Assembly (NCBI GenBank): GCA_041576815.1
Contig: JBFGKE010000063.1
Span: 1 to 10,966 of the forward strand
Direction of reading: 5' to 3'
Source of the DNA: SG8-38 sp041576815
GTDB taxonomy: Bacteria; Myxococcota_A; Polyangia; Polyangiales; Houyiibacteriaceae
Length of the DNA stretch: 10,966 bases
Shown here: in pieces, positions 1 through 6,694 of the stretch
How positions within the stretch are numbered: the first letter of the stretch is position 1
Layout: every line of letters starts with the position of its first letter
Notes under the pieces: model-generated
The model's database searches: none
What the model saw: the letters and a program-made list of their open reading frames with translations, nothing else
What the model was told of the DNA's origin: nothing
Program-made: the position numbers and the translations under genes

Positions 1-316
1 CGGGGTCTGCGCTGCGGGCCGCCTCCACGAGCGCATCGACGGCAGCCTCCTCGGCGCGTGCGAGCGACGAAAGCGCGGCCACCGCGCGCCGCTGCGCGAG
101 AAGCGAAAGCGAAGGCCAAGCGCTACGGATGTGTTTGGCCGCCGTGGCGCCCCCGTTTCGCAACCGGTACACCGCCGAAAGGGCACGGTCGTGGTCGCCG
201 TCGAGCGCGCGAACCGCCTCGGCGATCTCCACCGGTGCGGCAGACGCCGTTGGCGCATGCGCTCCGAGCACGAGCGCCGTCAGTGCAAGAGCGAGCCCGT
301 GGCGTGTGCTTCCCAC
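1..316 (-). CDS. Secreted HEAT-like repeat protein, N-terminal part (cut by window start)
   Basis: The reading frame stays open from a GTG at 316-314 to the window edge, giving 105 codons. The start is supported by a GGAGG motif at 330-326, nine bases upstream. The N-terminus looks like a Sec signal peptide: R5 and H6, a hydrophobic core from about L8 to A19, and an A24-S25-A26 cleavage site. The mature part (from about residue 27) is Ala/Leu/Arg-rich and helical. Two blocks, around residues 30-60 and 65-105, show the spaced Leu/Ala pattern of HEAT or Armadillo repeats, with segments such as AVRALDGDHDRALSAVYRLR and QRRAVAALSSLARAEEAAVD. HEAT repeats are protein-binding scaffolds, so a periplasmic binding role is possible, but no enzyme function can be read. 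The gene overlaps the 3' end of the upstream ABC exporter gene by 37 bases, so the two are probably co-transcribed and translationally coupled. Signal peptide and frame are fairly certain; the HEAT call is tentative because only the first part is visible. Confidence 0.72.
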   Translation of the reverse strand, partial: MGSTRHGLALALTALVLGAHAPTASAAPVEIAEAVRALDGDHDRALSAVYRLRNGGATAAKHIRSAWPSLSLLAQRRAVAALSSLARAEEAAVDALVEAARSADP

Positions 317-2001
317 TCGACCACCCCTCCGTTCCGTAGCTCTAGCACGCGGTCTGCTTCCGCCAGAAAAGCCCGTCGGTGCGTCGCCACGACGACCACA
401 TCGCCGCGCTCGGCGCGGTTCCGGCAGAGGGCGATGATGTTGCGCTCGAGGTCGTCGTCGAGCGAGGACGTCGGCTCGTCGAGGAGGAGCACTGGCGCGT
501 CCCGGTAGAGAGCTCGCGCGAGGGCAAGTCGCTGGCGCTGACCCATCGAGAGATCGCTTCCCCCGTCTGCCAGCACGCCCTCATACCCCTGGGCCCTCGC
601 GGTGATGAAGTCGTGCGCGCCGACGCGGCGGCACGCGTCGATTACCCGCGCGCGGTCCGGCGGCTCATCGCCGAGCGCAACGTTCCGCAGAATCGTGTCG
701 TGGAAGAGGGTGGGGCTCTGAGGCATCCATGCAGTGGCCGCCATGAGTGTTTGTCGAGTCGCGGGGGCCCCGTCGATCGTGACGGCGCCCGCTTGCGGCG
801 GCAGGACCCCGGCCACCAGTCGGAGCCACGTCGACTTCCCAGCGCCGCTGGGGCCGGTGATCACGACCAGCTCGCCGCCGCGAAGCGCGAGCGATGCGCC
901 ACGAAGCACGGGCTCGGCGCCGTAGCTGAAGTCGATGCCCTGCACGTGGAGCGAGGTCACCCGGAGATCGCGTGCTGCGCCTGCGGCGGATGACACCGCG
1001 GGAAGACGGAGCAGCTCGTCGAGGCGGTCGAGCGAGGCGAGGCCGGACCACCAACCAAAGAACGACTGCGCGAGACCATGAAGAGGGCGATACATGAGCA
1101 GCAGCGCCACGAGAACGGTTCCGGTACGCGAGAGATCGGCCTCGCTGCCCTCCGACCAGGCCAACGCGAAAACCAGCGCCACGCCGACCGCGCCCGCCAG
1201 CTCGACCAGGGGCCCGGCCACCGACCCCCAGGTTTCGGTGGCCACTCCCTGACGCGCCGCGTCGGCGGCCTTGCCGTCGATCCGGCGCCACGTGGGCTGG
1301 AGGGCGCCGTAGGCCCGCAGCACCGCCGCGCCGTCGACCGCCTCGGCCGTCTCGGAAACCACTCCAGACTCGGCCGCGAACAGCGCGCGCTGCAGACGCC
1401 GTGCGGGCCGCGCCGCAAGGACGACCAACACCACCGCGGCGGGCAGCACGAGCAGACCGGGGATGGCCAATCCAGTATCCACCCTGAGCGCGACACTGGC
1501 CAGTGCAGTAGCCACTAAGACGCTCCGAATGCCCTGGGACAGCCCCATATGGAGGAGGGCGCGGACGCCGTGGACCTCGACCTGGATCCGAGACGCGAGC
1601 TCCCCGGGGGGCCATCGGAGGAGGGTCTGGGGCTCGAGGCGAAGGACGTGGGAAAGCACTTTGCCACGGAATTCCCGCACGACGTCGAGCTGCAGCGCGG
1701 CGGACAAACGCGTGCGAACGGTCTCTGAAAGCGCTCTGAGCACCCCGAGAAGAACGAGGAGCCAAACGATCTGCGCCACCGTGAGCGCTGCGCCTGGCGC
1801 GGCCGACGGGACCGTCGCACCACCCGAATCCCAGTCAAAACTGCGGAGCAGAGGGCCGACGAGCCATGCGTACCCAGCCGTGGCGCCAGCAGACACCAGC
1901 ATCGCTGTGATGGCGGCGGCCGCCCCACGCTTGCGCCGGTAGAGCGATTCCAGTAGCTCGCGACGAGCAGGACTTTCACTGTAATTTGTCCGCATAAACA
2001 C
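280..2001 (-). CDS. ABC exporter half-transporter (fused membrane and ATPase domains)
   Basis: This is a complete 573-residue type IV ABC exporter (MsbA/LmrA/ABCB architecture) in the inner membrane, expected to work as a dimer. The membrane domain covers about residues 20-320, with hydrophobic segments near 26-52, 73-93, 156-173, 178-196, 262-283 and 293-315. The nucleotide-binding domain covers about 345-560. It has an A-loop Tyr360, Walker A GPSGAGKST at 383-391, Q-loop Gln428, signature LSMGQ at 484-488 (Met replaces the first Gly of LSGGQ), Walker B VLLLDEP at 504-510 with catalytic Glu509, D-loop SSLD at 512-515 and switch His541. All catalytic residues are present, so it should be active. 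The GTG start at 2001 is preferred over ATG at 1995 because a GAAGGGG motif sits eight bases before the GTG. The substrate cannot be told from sequence: lipid, peptide or drug are all possible. It heads a minus-strand unit with the overlapping HEAT-like secreted protein, which may be a partner or just co-expressed. CydC/D-type exporters are an alternative subfamily. Confidence 0.93.
   Translation of the reverse strand: MFMRTNYSESPARRELLESLYRRKRGAAAAITAMLVSAGATAGYAWLVGPLLRSFDWDSGGATVPSAAPGAALTVAQIVWLLVLLGVLRALSETVRTRLSAALQLDVVREFRGKVLSHVLRLEPQTLLRWPPGELASRIQVEVHGVRALLHMGLSQGIRSVLVATALASVALRVDTGLAIPGLLVLPAAVVLVVLAARPARRLQRALFAAESGVVSETAEAVDGAAVLRAYGALQPTWRRIDGKAADAARQGVATETWGSVAGPLVELAGAVGVALVFALAWSEGSEADLSRTGTVLVALLLMYRPLHGLAQSFFGWWSGLASLDRLDELLRLPAVSSAAGAARDLRVTSLHVQGIDFSYGAEPVLRGASLALRGGELVVITGPSGAGKSTWLRLVAGVLPPQAGAVTIDGAPATRQTLMAATAWMPQSPTLFHDTILRNVALGDEPPDRARVIDACRRVGAHDFITARAQGYEGVLADGGSDLSMGQRQRLALARALYRDAPVLLLDEPTSSLDDDLERNIIALCRNRAERGDVVVVATHRRAFLAEADRVLELRNGGVVEWEAHATGSLLH
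326..330 (-). promoter_or_regulatory. Ribosome binding site of the HEAT-like protein
   Basis: On the minus strand GGAGG lies nine bases before the GTG at 316, inside the last codons of the ABC exporter gene. It decides the start of the downstream gene and fits translational coupling between the two. Confidence 0.6.
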
Positions 2002-2009
2002 GCCGAATA

Positions 2010-2016
2010 CCCCTTC
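2010..2016 (-). promoter_or_regulatory. Ribosome binding site of the ABC exporter
   Basis: GAAGGGG on the minus strand, eight bases before the GTG at 2001. Spacing to the in-frame ATG at 1995 would be 14 bases, which is too long, so this site favours the GTG start. Confidence 0.5.
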
Positions 2017-2035
2017 TCAACGCCGCTGGAAGACC

Positions 2036-2063
2036 CATATACTCAAAGAATCTCCTGAAACAA
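2036..2063 (-). promoter_or_regulatory. Candidate sigma70-type promoter of the ABC exporter
   Basis: On the minus strand TTGTTT (2063-2058) is followed after 16 bases by TATATG (2041-2036). Matches are three of six to the -35 consensus TTGACA and four of six to the -10 consensus TATAAT. It lies in one of the few AT-richer stretches here and would give a leader of roughly 28 bases before the GTG at 2001. Position and spacing are right, but the match is modest. Confidence 0.35.
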
Positions 2064-2241
2064 GACTGCGCGCGTTCGAGACGGAATCACGCTTGGGAGG
2101 CGTTCCGGCACGGCGCGTGCATCCGAATCCAAATCAAACGCAGGATTCCGACCCCGAGGAAGAGCGGGGGGGTGTCAGGTGTTGAGCCAGTAGTAATGCG
2201 GGGTGCCACACATCGGGCGCTACCGGAAGGCGAGAGGAAAG

Positions 2242-3636
2242 ATGGCAAGACAGGCAGCGACAAGAGAATCCGCGAGACGAAGCCAGGTGAGGGCCAAGGC
2301 ATCCAAGCGCGCGGAGCCCAAGGCGGAGACCGAGGCGCCGAAGGCGGGGAAGGCCGCGAAGCCGGCCGAGCAGCCTGCTGCGTCCGCCGAGCCCAGCAAA
2401 GAGCAGCTCGAAAAGGCTCGCGTCGAAAGCGAAAAGGCGCTCAAGGAATTCGAGCGTCAGGGCGCAGGGGATTCGACCCTCACGCGCTATTTTCGCGAGA
2501 TGATCGGCCATCGCGTGCTTACGCCACAAGAGGAGATCGAAGCGGCCAAGGAAGTCGAGCGCCTCGAGATCGCGTACTGGGAGGCCCTCTTGAGCTACCC
2601 GCCGTGTTACGAGACGGTGGCGTCCATCATCGAACACCGGGTCGAGGAGGAGCCGCTGCCCGAGCTCGCCTCGCTTCGCAAGCTCTGCAAGAGCGCCAAG
2701 GCCGACAAGCTCGGCAAGCGCCAAGAGGTGCGCTGGGGGGATCTGTGTCTCGCGCTTTCCACCAAGATGCGCGAGCTCGATAGCGACCGCCTGTTCGTGC
2801 AGGAGTCGGACCGCGCCGTGCACCGGCTTGCCGGTGACTTCGCAGACGAGCGCGACATCGTCGGCGGGCACGTGCGGATGACGCCGGCGTTCAAGCGCTA
2901 CTTGCAAAGCGTCCGTCGTGCGCAGAAGGCGCAGCAGCGCGCGAAGAACCGCTTCGTCGCGGCCAACCTGCGTTTGGTGGTGTCGATTGCCCGGCGCTAC
3001 AACCGCGGCCGGCTTCCGCTCATCGATCTCATTCAAGAGGGCAACATCGGCCTGATGAAGGCGGTGGAGCGCTTCGACCACAACCGTGGCTACCGCTTCA
3101 GCACGTACGCGTCGTGGTGGATCCGCCACGCGATCAGCCGCGCGCTCGCGGACAAGGGCCGTGCGGTGCGTATCCCCGTGCACATGCTCGATACGTACAA
3201 TCGTGTCGCGCGTGCGACGCAAGCGATTGCGACGCGGACCGGCAAGGAGCCGACGCCCGAAGAGCTCGAAAAGGAGACCGGGATCGCAGCCGAGAAGCTC
3301 GAGAAGATCAAGGGCTACTGGGCCGAGACTCCGTTCTCGCTCGACCGCCCCGTCAACGACGAGGACGGCCGCAAGTTCATCGACTTCCTCGAGGAGGAAA
3401 ACGTGCCGACGCCGTACGAGCAGCTCGTTTCGCGCAAGTGGAGCGACGAGGTTCGCCGGCTTCTCGACACGCTGACGCCGATGGAGGCCCGCATCCTCCG
3501 ATGGCGCTTCGGCCTCGACGACGAAGACGAGCTCACGCTGAAAGAGATCGGCGACAAGTACAATCTGTCCCGCGAGCGAATCCGCCAGCTGCAAGAGCAG
3601 GCGCTCGGGAAGATTCGGCGGCAGATCAAAGAGTAG
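2242..3636 (+). CDS. RpoD-family (group 2-like) sigma-70 factor with altered -10-reading residues
   Basis: A sigma factor of 464 residues that would direct RNA polymerase to an alternative promoter set. Residues 1-70 are a Lys/Ala/Glu/Pro-rich tail without a recognisable region 1.1. Region 1.2 follows at about 75-107 (STLTRYFREMIG then EEIEAAKEVERLE). A spacer of about 115 residues comes before region 2 at about 233-317, which contains NLRLVVSIARRY, DLIQEGNIGLMKAVERF and FSTYASWWIR. Region 3 is at about 318-387. Region 4 is at about 402-464, ending in the helix-turn-helix LSRERIRQLQEQALGKIRRQ; residues matching R584, E585 and R588 of E. coli sigma70 are kept, so a TTGACA-like -35 is expected. 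In region 2.4, sigma70 Q437 and T440 are replaced by His296 and Ser299, and E458 by Asp317. I chose ATG 2242, three bases after AGGA, over GTG 2203, which lacks a ribosome site. The protein ends just after region 4.2. It is not the primary sigma: region 1.1 is absent and it is shorter than usual RpoD. Confidence 0.92.
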   Translation: MARQAATRESARRSQVRAKASKRAEPKAETEAPKAGKAAKPAEQPAASAEPSKEQLEKARVESEKALKEFERQGAGDSTLTRYFREMIGHRVLTPQEEIEAAKEVERLEIAYWEALLSYPPCYETVASIIEHRVEEEPLPELASLRKLCKSAKADKLGKRQEVRWGDLCLALSTKMRELDSDRLFVQESDRAVHRLAGDFADERDIVGGHVRMTPAFKRYLQSVRRAQKAQQRAKNRFVAANLRLVVSIARRYNRGRLPLIDLIQEGNIGLMKAVERFDHNRGYRFSTYASWWIRHAISRALADKGRAVRIPVHMLDTYNRVARATQAIATRTGKEPTPEELEKETGIAAEKLEKIKGYWAETPFSLDRPVNDEDGRKFIDFLEEENVPTPYEQLVSRKWSDEVRRLLDTLTPMEARILRWRFGLDDEDELTLKEIGDKYNLSRERIRQLQEQALGKIRRQIKE

Positions 3637-3650
3637 AGCGCTTCGGCGCT
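3637..3650 (+). other. Short UUCG tetraloop hairpin after the sigma gene
   Basis: AGCGC-TTCG-GCGCT forms a five-pair stem with the extra-stable UUCG loop, starting at the base after the sigma stop codon and followed by TTGG. The stem is short and the T-run poor for an intrinsic terminator. It may protect the mRNA 3' end or help the larger hairpin downstream. Confidence 0.4.
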
Positions 3651-3659
3651 TTGGATGCT

Positions 3660-3689
3660 GGGACGCCGGTGGGAGACTGCCGGCGTTCC
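3660..3689 (+). terminator. Probable terminator hairpin of the sigma gene
   Basis: Arms 3660-3669 (GGGACGCCGG) and 3680-3689 (CCGGCGTTCC) pair over ten positions, with one G-U pair, around a ten-base loop. The sequence after it is AT-rich (TAATTCTGATTA) but not a pure T-run. It lies 24 bases past the sigma stop and about 75 bases before the next gene, as expected for a transcript end. The weak T-run keeps confidence moderate. Confidence 0.5.
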
Positions 3690-3764
3690 TAATTCTGATT
3701 ACACCGCCCACCCGCCGGCGCCGCCCGACTGACGGCACGCGTCTGACCGTGGTACCACCCGCCC

Positions 3765-4403
3765 ATGTCCCTGAACGGTCTTGGCGAGCTCATGACGGTC
3801 GTTGGGCTTGCTGTGCTCCTCTATGGCGAGTGGAAGGATCGGTCCGGGCTTCGCGCCTCGGGCAAGCCGTTTGCGTCGCTCGGGTTTCTCGTGGCCGCGG
3901 TGGGGTTTGGCGCGTTCGACTCTCAATACGGGCAGATCGTGTTCGCAGGGTTGGTGCTCGGCGCGCTTGGCGATGTGTTTTTGCTCGGCCAGTCGAAGGC
4001 GGCTTTCATTGCGGGACTGGTTTCGTTCCTGCTTGGGCACGTCGCCTACGTGATCGCGTTCGTGTCGCTCGGCGTCAGCACGCCCGAAGCCCTCATCACC
4101 GCCGTGGCGATGGCCGCGCTCATGTTCTTCGTCGCTCGCTGGGTGTTCCCGCATGCCACGGACATGCGCGTTCCGATCGCGGTCTACATGCTCGTGATCG
4201 CCGCGATGTGCGTGACCGCCGTCGGCGCATACGGGGCGGGCGCACCGTGGATGATCCCGGTCGGTGCGTTGATGTTCACCGCGTCCGACATATCCGTCGT
4301 CCGCGACCGCTTCATCGCCCCGGGCTTCATCAACCGCGCCTGGGGTCTTCCGCTCTACTACGCGGCCCAGTTGATCATCGCCTGGAGCATCGCGGCGGTT
4401 TAG
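3765..4403 (+). CDS. YhhN/TMEM86-family membrane protein, predicted lysoplasmalogenase
   Basis: A 212-residue integral membrane protein with about eight hydrophobic segments: roughly 8-21, 36-51, 57-74, 77-100, 105-127, 136-155, 160-176 and 194-211. It matches the YhhN family in length (E. coli YhhN is about 208 residues) and in motifs: GALGDVFLL at 66-74 with Gly69-Asp70, GHVAY at 91-95, GALMFTASD at 167-175, and a C-terminal PLYYAAQLIIA near 196-206. Characterised members (TMEM86B and bacterial relatives) hydrolyse the vinyl-ether bond of lysoplasmalogens, releasing a fatty aldehyde. The conserved polar residues within membrane helices are the presumed active site. Some YhhN proteins have no tested activity, so substrate is inferred. 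The ATG at 3765 has no evident ribosome site; a second ATG at 3792 would shorten the first helix. The gene is separated from the sigma gene by a hairpin, so it is probably its own transcription unit, converging with the peptidase gene downstream. Confidence 0.85.
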   Translation: MSLNGLGELMTVVGLAVLLYGEWKDRSGLRASGKPFASLGFLVAAVGFGAFDSQYGQIVFAGLVLGALGDVFLLGQSKAAFIAGLVSFLLGHVAYVIAFVSLGVSTPEALITAVAMAALMFFVARWVFPHATDMRVPIAVYMLVIAAMCVTAVGAYGAGAPWMIPVGALMFTASDISVVRDRFIAPGFINRAWGLPLYYAAQLIIAWSIAAV

Positions 4404-4407
4404 TACC

Positions 4408-4425
4408 ATCCGACCCGATCGGGAT
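4408..4425. terminator. Weak hairpin between convergent genes
   Basis: ATCCGA and TCGGGAT pair with one bulged G around a five-base loop, in the 44-base gap between two convergent genes. On the plus strand it is followed by CTCTTTC. It could act as a weak terminator, but the stem is short and there is no real T-run on either strand. Confidence 0.2.
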
Positions 4426-4447
4426 CTCTTTCGCCTCGGCTTTTCCG

Positions 4448-6592
4448 TCAGCGCGCCGCCCCGAGCTCGGTCAAGACGAACGCGTAGTCGAACGCGGTCT
4501 CCTCGAGGTAGTCGTAGCGGCCGGAGGCGCCGCCGTGTCCGGCTTGCATGTTGATCTTGAACACCGACAGCCGCTCGTCGGTTCGAAGGGCCCGGAGCTT
4601 CGCGATGTACTTCGCAGGTTCCCAGTACATGACTTGGCTGTCGTTGAGTGACGTGCGGACCAGCATGGTCGGGTAGGGCTGCGGCCGGAGGTTCGTGTAA
4701 GGACAGTAGCTCTTAATCCGAAAATACGCGTCGCGCTCGTGCGGGTTCCCCCACTCTTCGTACTCGCCAACGGTGAGCGGGAGGCTCTCATCCAGCATCG
4801 TGTTGAGCACGTCGACGAAGGGTACGATCGAGACGACGACGCCGAAGAGATCGGGCCGCATGTTGGTCACCGCCCCCATGAGAAGCCCGCCCGCGCTCCC
4901 CCCTTGAATCGCAAGTCGCGGGCTCGAGGTGTACTTCTGCTCGATCAGATGCTCCGCAGCGGCAATGAAGTCGGTGAACGTATTCATTTTGTGCGCCATT
5001 CGGCCTTGGTCGTGCCAAGGCTTTCCGAGCTCGCCGCCGCCTCGAACGTGCGCGACGGCGACGATCACGCCCCGATCGAGCAGGCTCACGCGCGAATGCG
5101 AAAACCCGGTCGGGTAGGGATAACCGTACGCGCCGTAGCCCGCGAGCAGCATGGGCGCAGAGCCATCGAGACGGATGCCGTTCCGATACACGACGGAGAT
5201 TGGAATCGCGGTGCCGTCCTCTGCGTGCGCCCAAAGGCGCTCCGACTTGTAGTCGAAAGGGTCGTAGCCGCCAAGCACTTCGAGCTGCTTGACTAGGGTG
5301 CGCTCCTTCGAGCGCACGTCGTAGTCGAACACCGAGTCCGGCGTCGTCAATGACTCGTAGCGAAACCGATAGTGCGTTGCGGAAAACTCTTCGTTGGCAC
5401 CGGGGTGCACGGAGTAGACCGGCTCTGCCATCTCGATGCGAGGGGCGTCGTCGGAGCCGAAGCGTGAGATCCGGATGTGGGGCAGGCCATTTTCGCGTTC
5501 GAGCACGGCGTAGAAGCCCTCGAAAACGTCGAGACCTTCGAGCATCACGCCGTCACGATGCGGAATCACTTCTTTCCAAGACCCCGGCTCCGGGTCGCGA
5601 ACCGGCGCGCGCACGATGCGGAAGCTCCGTCCGCGATCGTTGGTGCGGATCAGGAAGTCACGGCCGTGGTGCGCGACGTCGTACTCGTGGTTCTGCCTTC
5701 TCTCGGCGACGACGCGCCACGTGCCGAACGGGTCCGACGCCGAACGAAAGGCAATCTCGCTGGTCGTGTGACTGAACGCGCCCCGAAACACCAGCTCCCC
5801 GCTGCGCGACCGCCACACGGCGACGCGAAATCGCTCGTCATCCTCTTGGTAGAGGACCGGGTCCGACTCGATTGCACCGAGCCGGTGTCGCTTGACTTGG
5901 TGCGGCCGCTTGGTGTCGTCGTCGACGGCATAAAAAAACGTTCGACTGTCGTTCGCCCAAGCGACGGACTTCACCTTGTCGATACGGTCGGGAAGGACTG
6001 CGCCGGTCTCGAGGTCTTTGACTTGGAGCGTGTAGTCGCGAAACCCGGTCTCATCGAGGGAGTACGCGAGGAAGCGGCCGTCCGGCGACACCTCGAAGGC
6101 CCCGAGCCCGAGGAATGGTAGACCCTCGGCGAGGACGTTCATGTCGAGCAAGATCTGCTCGGTGGCTTCCCGGCCGGGCTCGCGGCGGCAATGGATCTTG
6201 TACTGCTTCCCTCGTTCGGTGCGGTGGTAGTACTCGAACTCGCCTTTGCGGTATGGCGCGCTCTGGTCGGTCTCTTGGATACGCGCGACGATCTCGTCGT
6301 ACAGCGTTTTCTGGAGCGGCGCGATCGAACCGGTCTGCTCCTCGGCATAGGCATTCTCGGCCTCGAGATACGCGGTGACGTCCGGGGACTCCTTGTTTCG
6401 AAGCCAGTGATAGTCGTCCACTCGCGTATCGCCATGAAGGGTGACCGAGTGCGGATGCTTGGGTGCAACGGGCGGCAGCATGGGCGAAACCTTCGAAGGA
6501 GGCGTGGGACGGGTCGCGCAACTCGTCAGGGCAAGGGCGAGGAAGACAAGAAAAGGGAGCGGCATCCGCGAGGGTCTGTAGCAGGGCGGCAC
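4448..6592 (-). CDS. ptrB: Oligopeptidase B-like S9A serine peptidase, predicted lipoprotein
   Basis: A 714-residue prolyl-oligopeptidase-family enzyme that should cut short peptides after Arg or Lys. An N-terminal helical part (about 45-95) and beta-propeller (about 100-430) precede the alpha/beta-hydrolase domain (about 440-714). The triad is visible: Ser566 in GGSAGG, Asp651 in LNDSQVMYWEP, and His686 in QAGHGG. Glu610 and Glu612 in GEYEEWGNP match the E. coli OpdB S1 residues that bind basic side chains, supporting oligopeptidase B over prolyl oligopeptidase. The N-terminus has Arg6 and Arg9, a hydrophobic core at 11-22 and lipobox LTSC with Cys25. Ala26 after it suggests outer-membrane sorting under the E. 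coli rule. Classical OpdB is cytosolic, so this would be an envelope form. The GTG at 6592 is favoured by GGAAG at 6602-6598 and because it supplies the positive residues of the signal; the ATG at 6565 lacks both. It lies downstream of dacB on the same strand, but the 173-base gap suggests its own promoter. It is complete and shows no broken motif. Confidence 0.93.
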   Translation of the reverse strand: MPPCYRPSRMPLPFLVFLALALTSCATRPTPPSKVSPMLPPVAPKHPHSVTLHGDTRVDDYHWLRNKESPDVTAYLEAENAYAEEQTGSIAPLQKTLYDEIVARIQETDQSAPYRKGEFEYYHRTERGKQYKIHCRREPGREATEQILLDMNVLAEGLPFLGLGAFEVSPDGRFLAYSLDETGFRDYTLQVKDLETGAVLPDRIDKVKSVAWANDSRTFFYAVDDDTKRPHQVKRHRLGAIESDPVLYQEDDERFRVAVWRSRSGELVFRGAFSHTTSEIAFRSASDPFGTWRVVAERRQNHEYDVAHHGRDFLIRTNDRGRSFRIVRAPVRDPEPGSWKEVIPHRDGVMLEGLDVFEGFYAVLERENGLPHIRISRFGSDDAPRIEMAEPVYSVHPGANEEFSATHYRFRYESLTTPDSVFDYDVRSKERTLVKQLEVLGGYDPFDYKSERLWAHAEDGTAIPISVVYRNGIRLDGSAPMLLAGYGAYGYPYPTGFSHSRVSLLDRGVIVAVAHVRGGGELGKPWHDQGRMAHKMNTFTDFIAAAEHLIEQKYTSSPRLAIQGGSAGGLLMGAVTNMRPDLFGVVVSIVPFVDVLNTMLDESLPLTVGEYEEWGNPHERDAYFRIKSYCPYTNLRPQPYPTMLVRTSLNDSQVMYWEPAKYIAKLRALRTDERLSVFKINMQAGHGGASGRYDYLEETAFDYAFVLTELGAAR

Positions 6593-6597
6593 TCACG

Positions 6598-6602
6598 CTT
6601 CC
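6598..6602 (-). promoter_or_regulatory. Ribosome binding site of the S9A peptidase
   Basis: GGAAG on the minus strand, five bases before the GTG at 6592. It favours that start over the ATG nine codons in, which has no such motif. Confidence 0.45.
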
Positions 6603-6639
6603 ATCCCTGCGCGGCAGCGCGAGCCGGAAGGCGAAGCCC

Positions 6640-6653
6640 GGCGCGAACGCGCC
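6640..6653 (-). other. GC hairpin in the leader region of the peptidase gene
   Basis: GGCGC-GTTC-GCGCC on the minus strand is a perfect five-pair stem with a four-base loop (the sequence is palindromic over six bases per arm). It lies 48 bases before the peptidase start. Smaller potential hairpins flank it, one around 6624-6641 (CCGG outer arms) and one around 6664-6674 (GCGCTTCGC). The stretch could be a structured 5' leader or the end region of the dacB transcript. No T-run follows, so a simple terminator is unlikely. Confidence 0.35.
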
Positions 6654-6694
6654 GCCAAGCCCAAGCGAAGCGCGGGGCGCGGAGGGAGGATTAC

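Larger units (their letters stand above)
2002..2241. other. Divergent intergenic region between ABC exporter and sigma factor
   Basis: The 240 bases between the divergent starts hold the minus-strand ribosome site and candidate promoter listed separately. They also hold an imperfect inverted repeat at 2082-2107, whose outer arms CGGAA and TTCCG enclose ACGC and GCGT. The repeat could be an operator or a short RNA hairpin; evidence is weak. A run of seven G lies at 2166-2172. I could not find a convincing -35/-10 pair for the sigma gene on the plus strand. An in-frame GTG at 2203 could extend the sigma protein by 13 residues. Confidence 0.4.

Noticed and set aside
58..508. Plus-strand open frames over the start of the window
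   Set aside because: They are Arg/Pro-rich shadows of the HEAT-like protein and ABC exporter genes on the minus strand.
665..1765. A 366-codon second minus-strand frame inside the ABC exporter gene
   Set aside because: It is a frame-shifted shadow with an Arg/Ala/Pro-rich composition; the exporter frame has all ATPase motifs.
2181..2202. TTGAGC and TAGTAA as a promoter for the sigma gene
   Set aside because: Only three bases separate the two elements, so they cannot form a -35/-10 pair, and no better partner lies at the right distance.
2134..3738. A 534-codon open frame antisense to the sigma factor gene
   Set aside because: It mirrors the sigma gene almost exactly. Its Leu/Arg-rich product has no family motifs, and long antisense frames are common opposite GC-rich genes. 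The sigma reading has unmistakable domains.
5477..6121. A 214-codon plus-strand frame antisense to the peptidase
   Set aside because: No recognisable motif and no ribosome site; it follows the codon pattern of the peptidase on the other strand.
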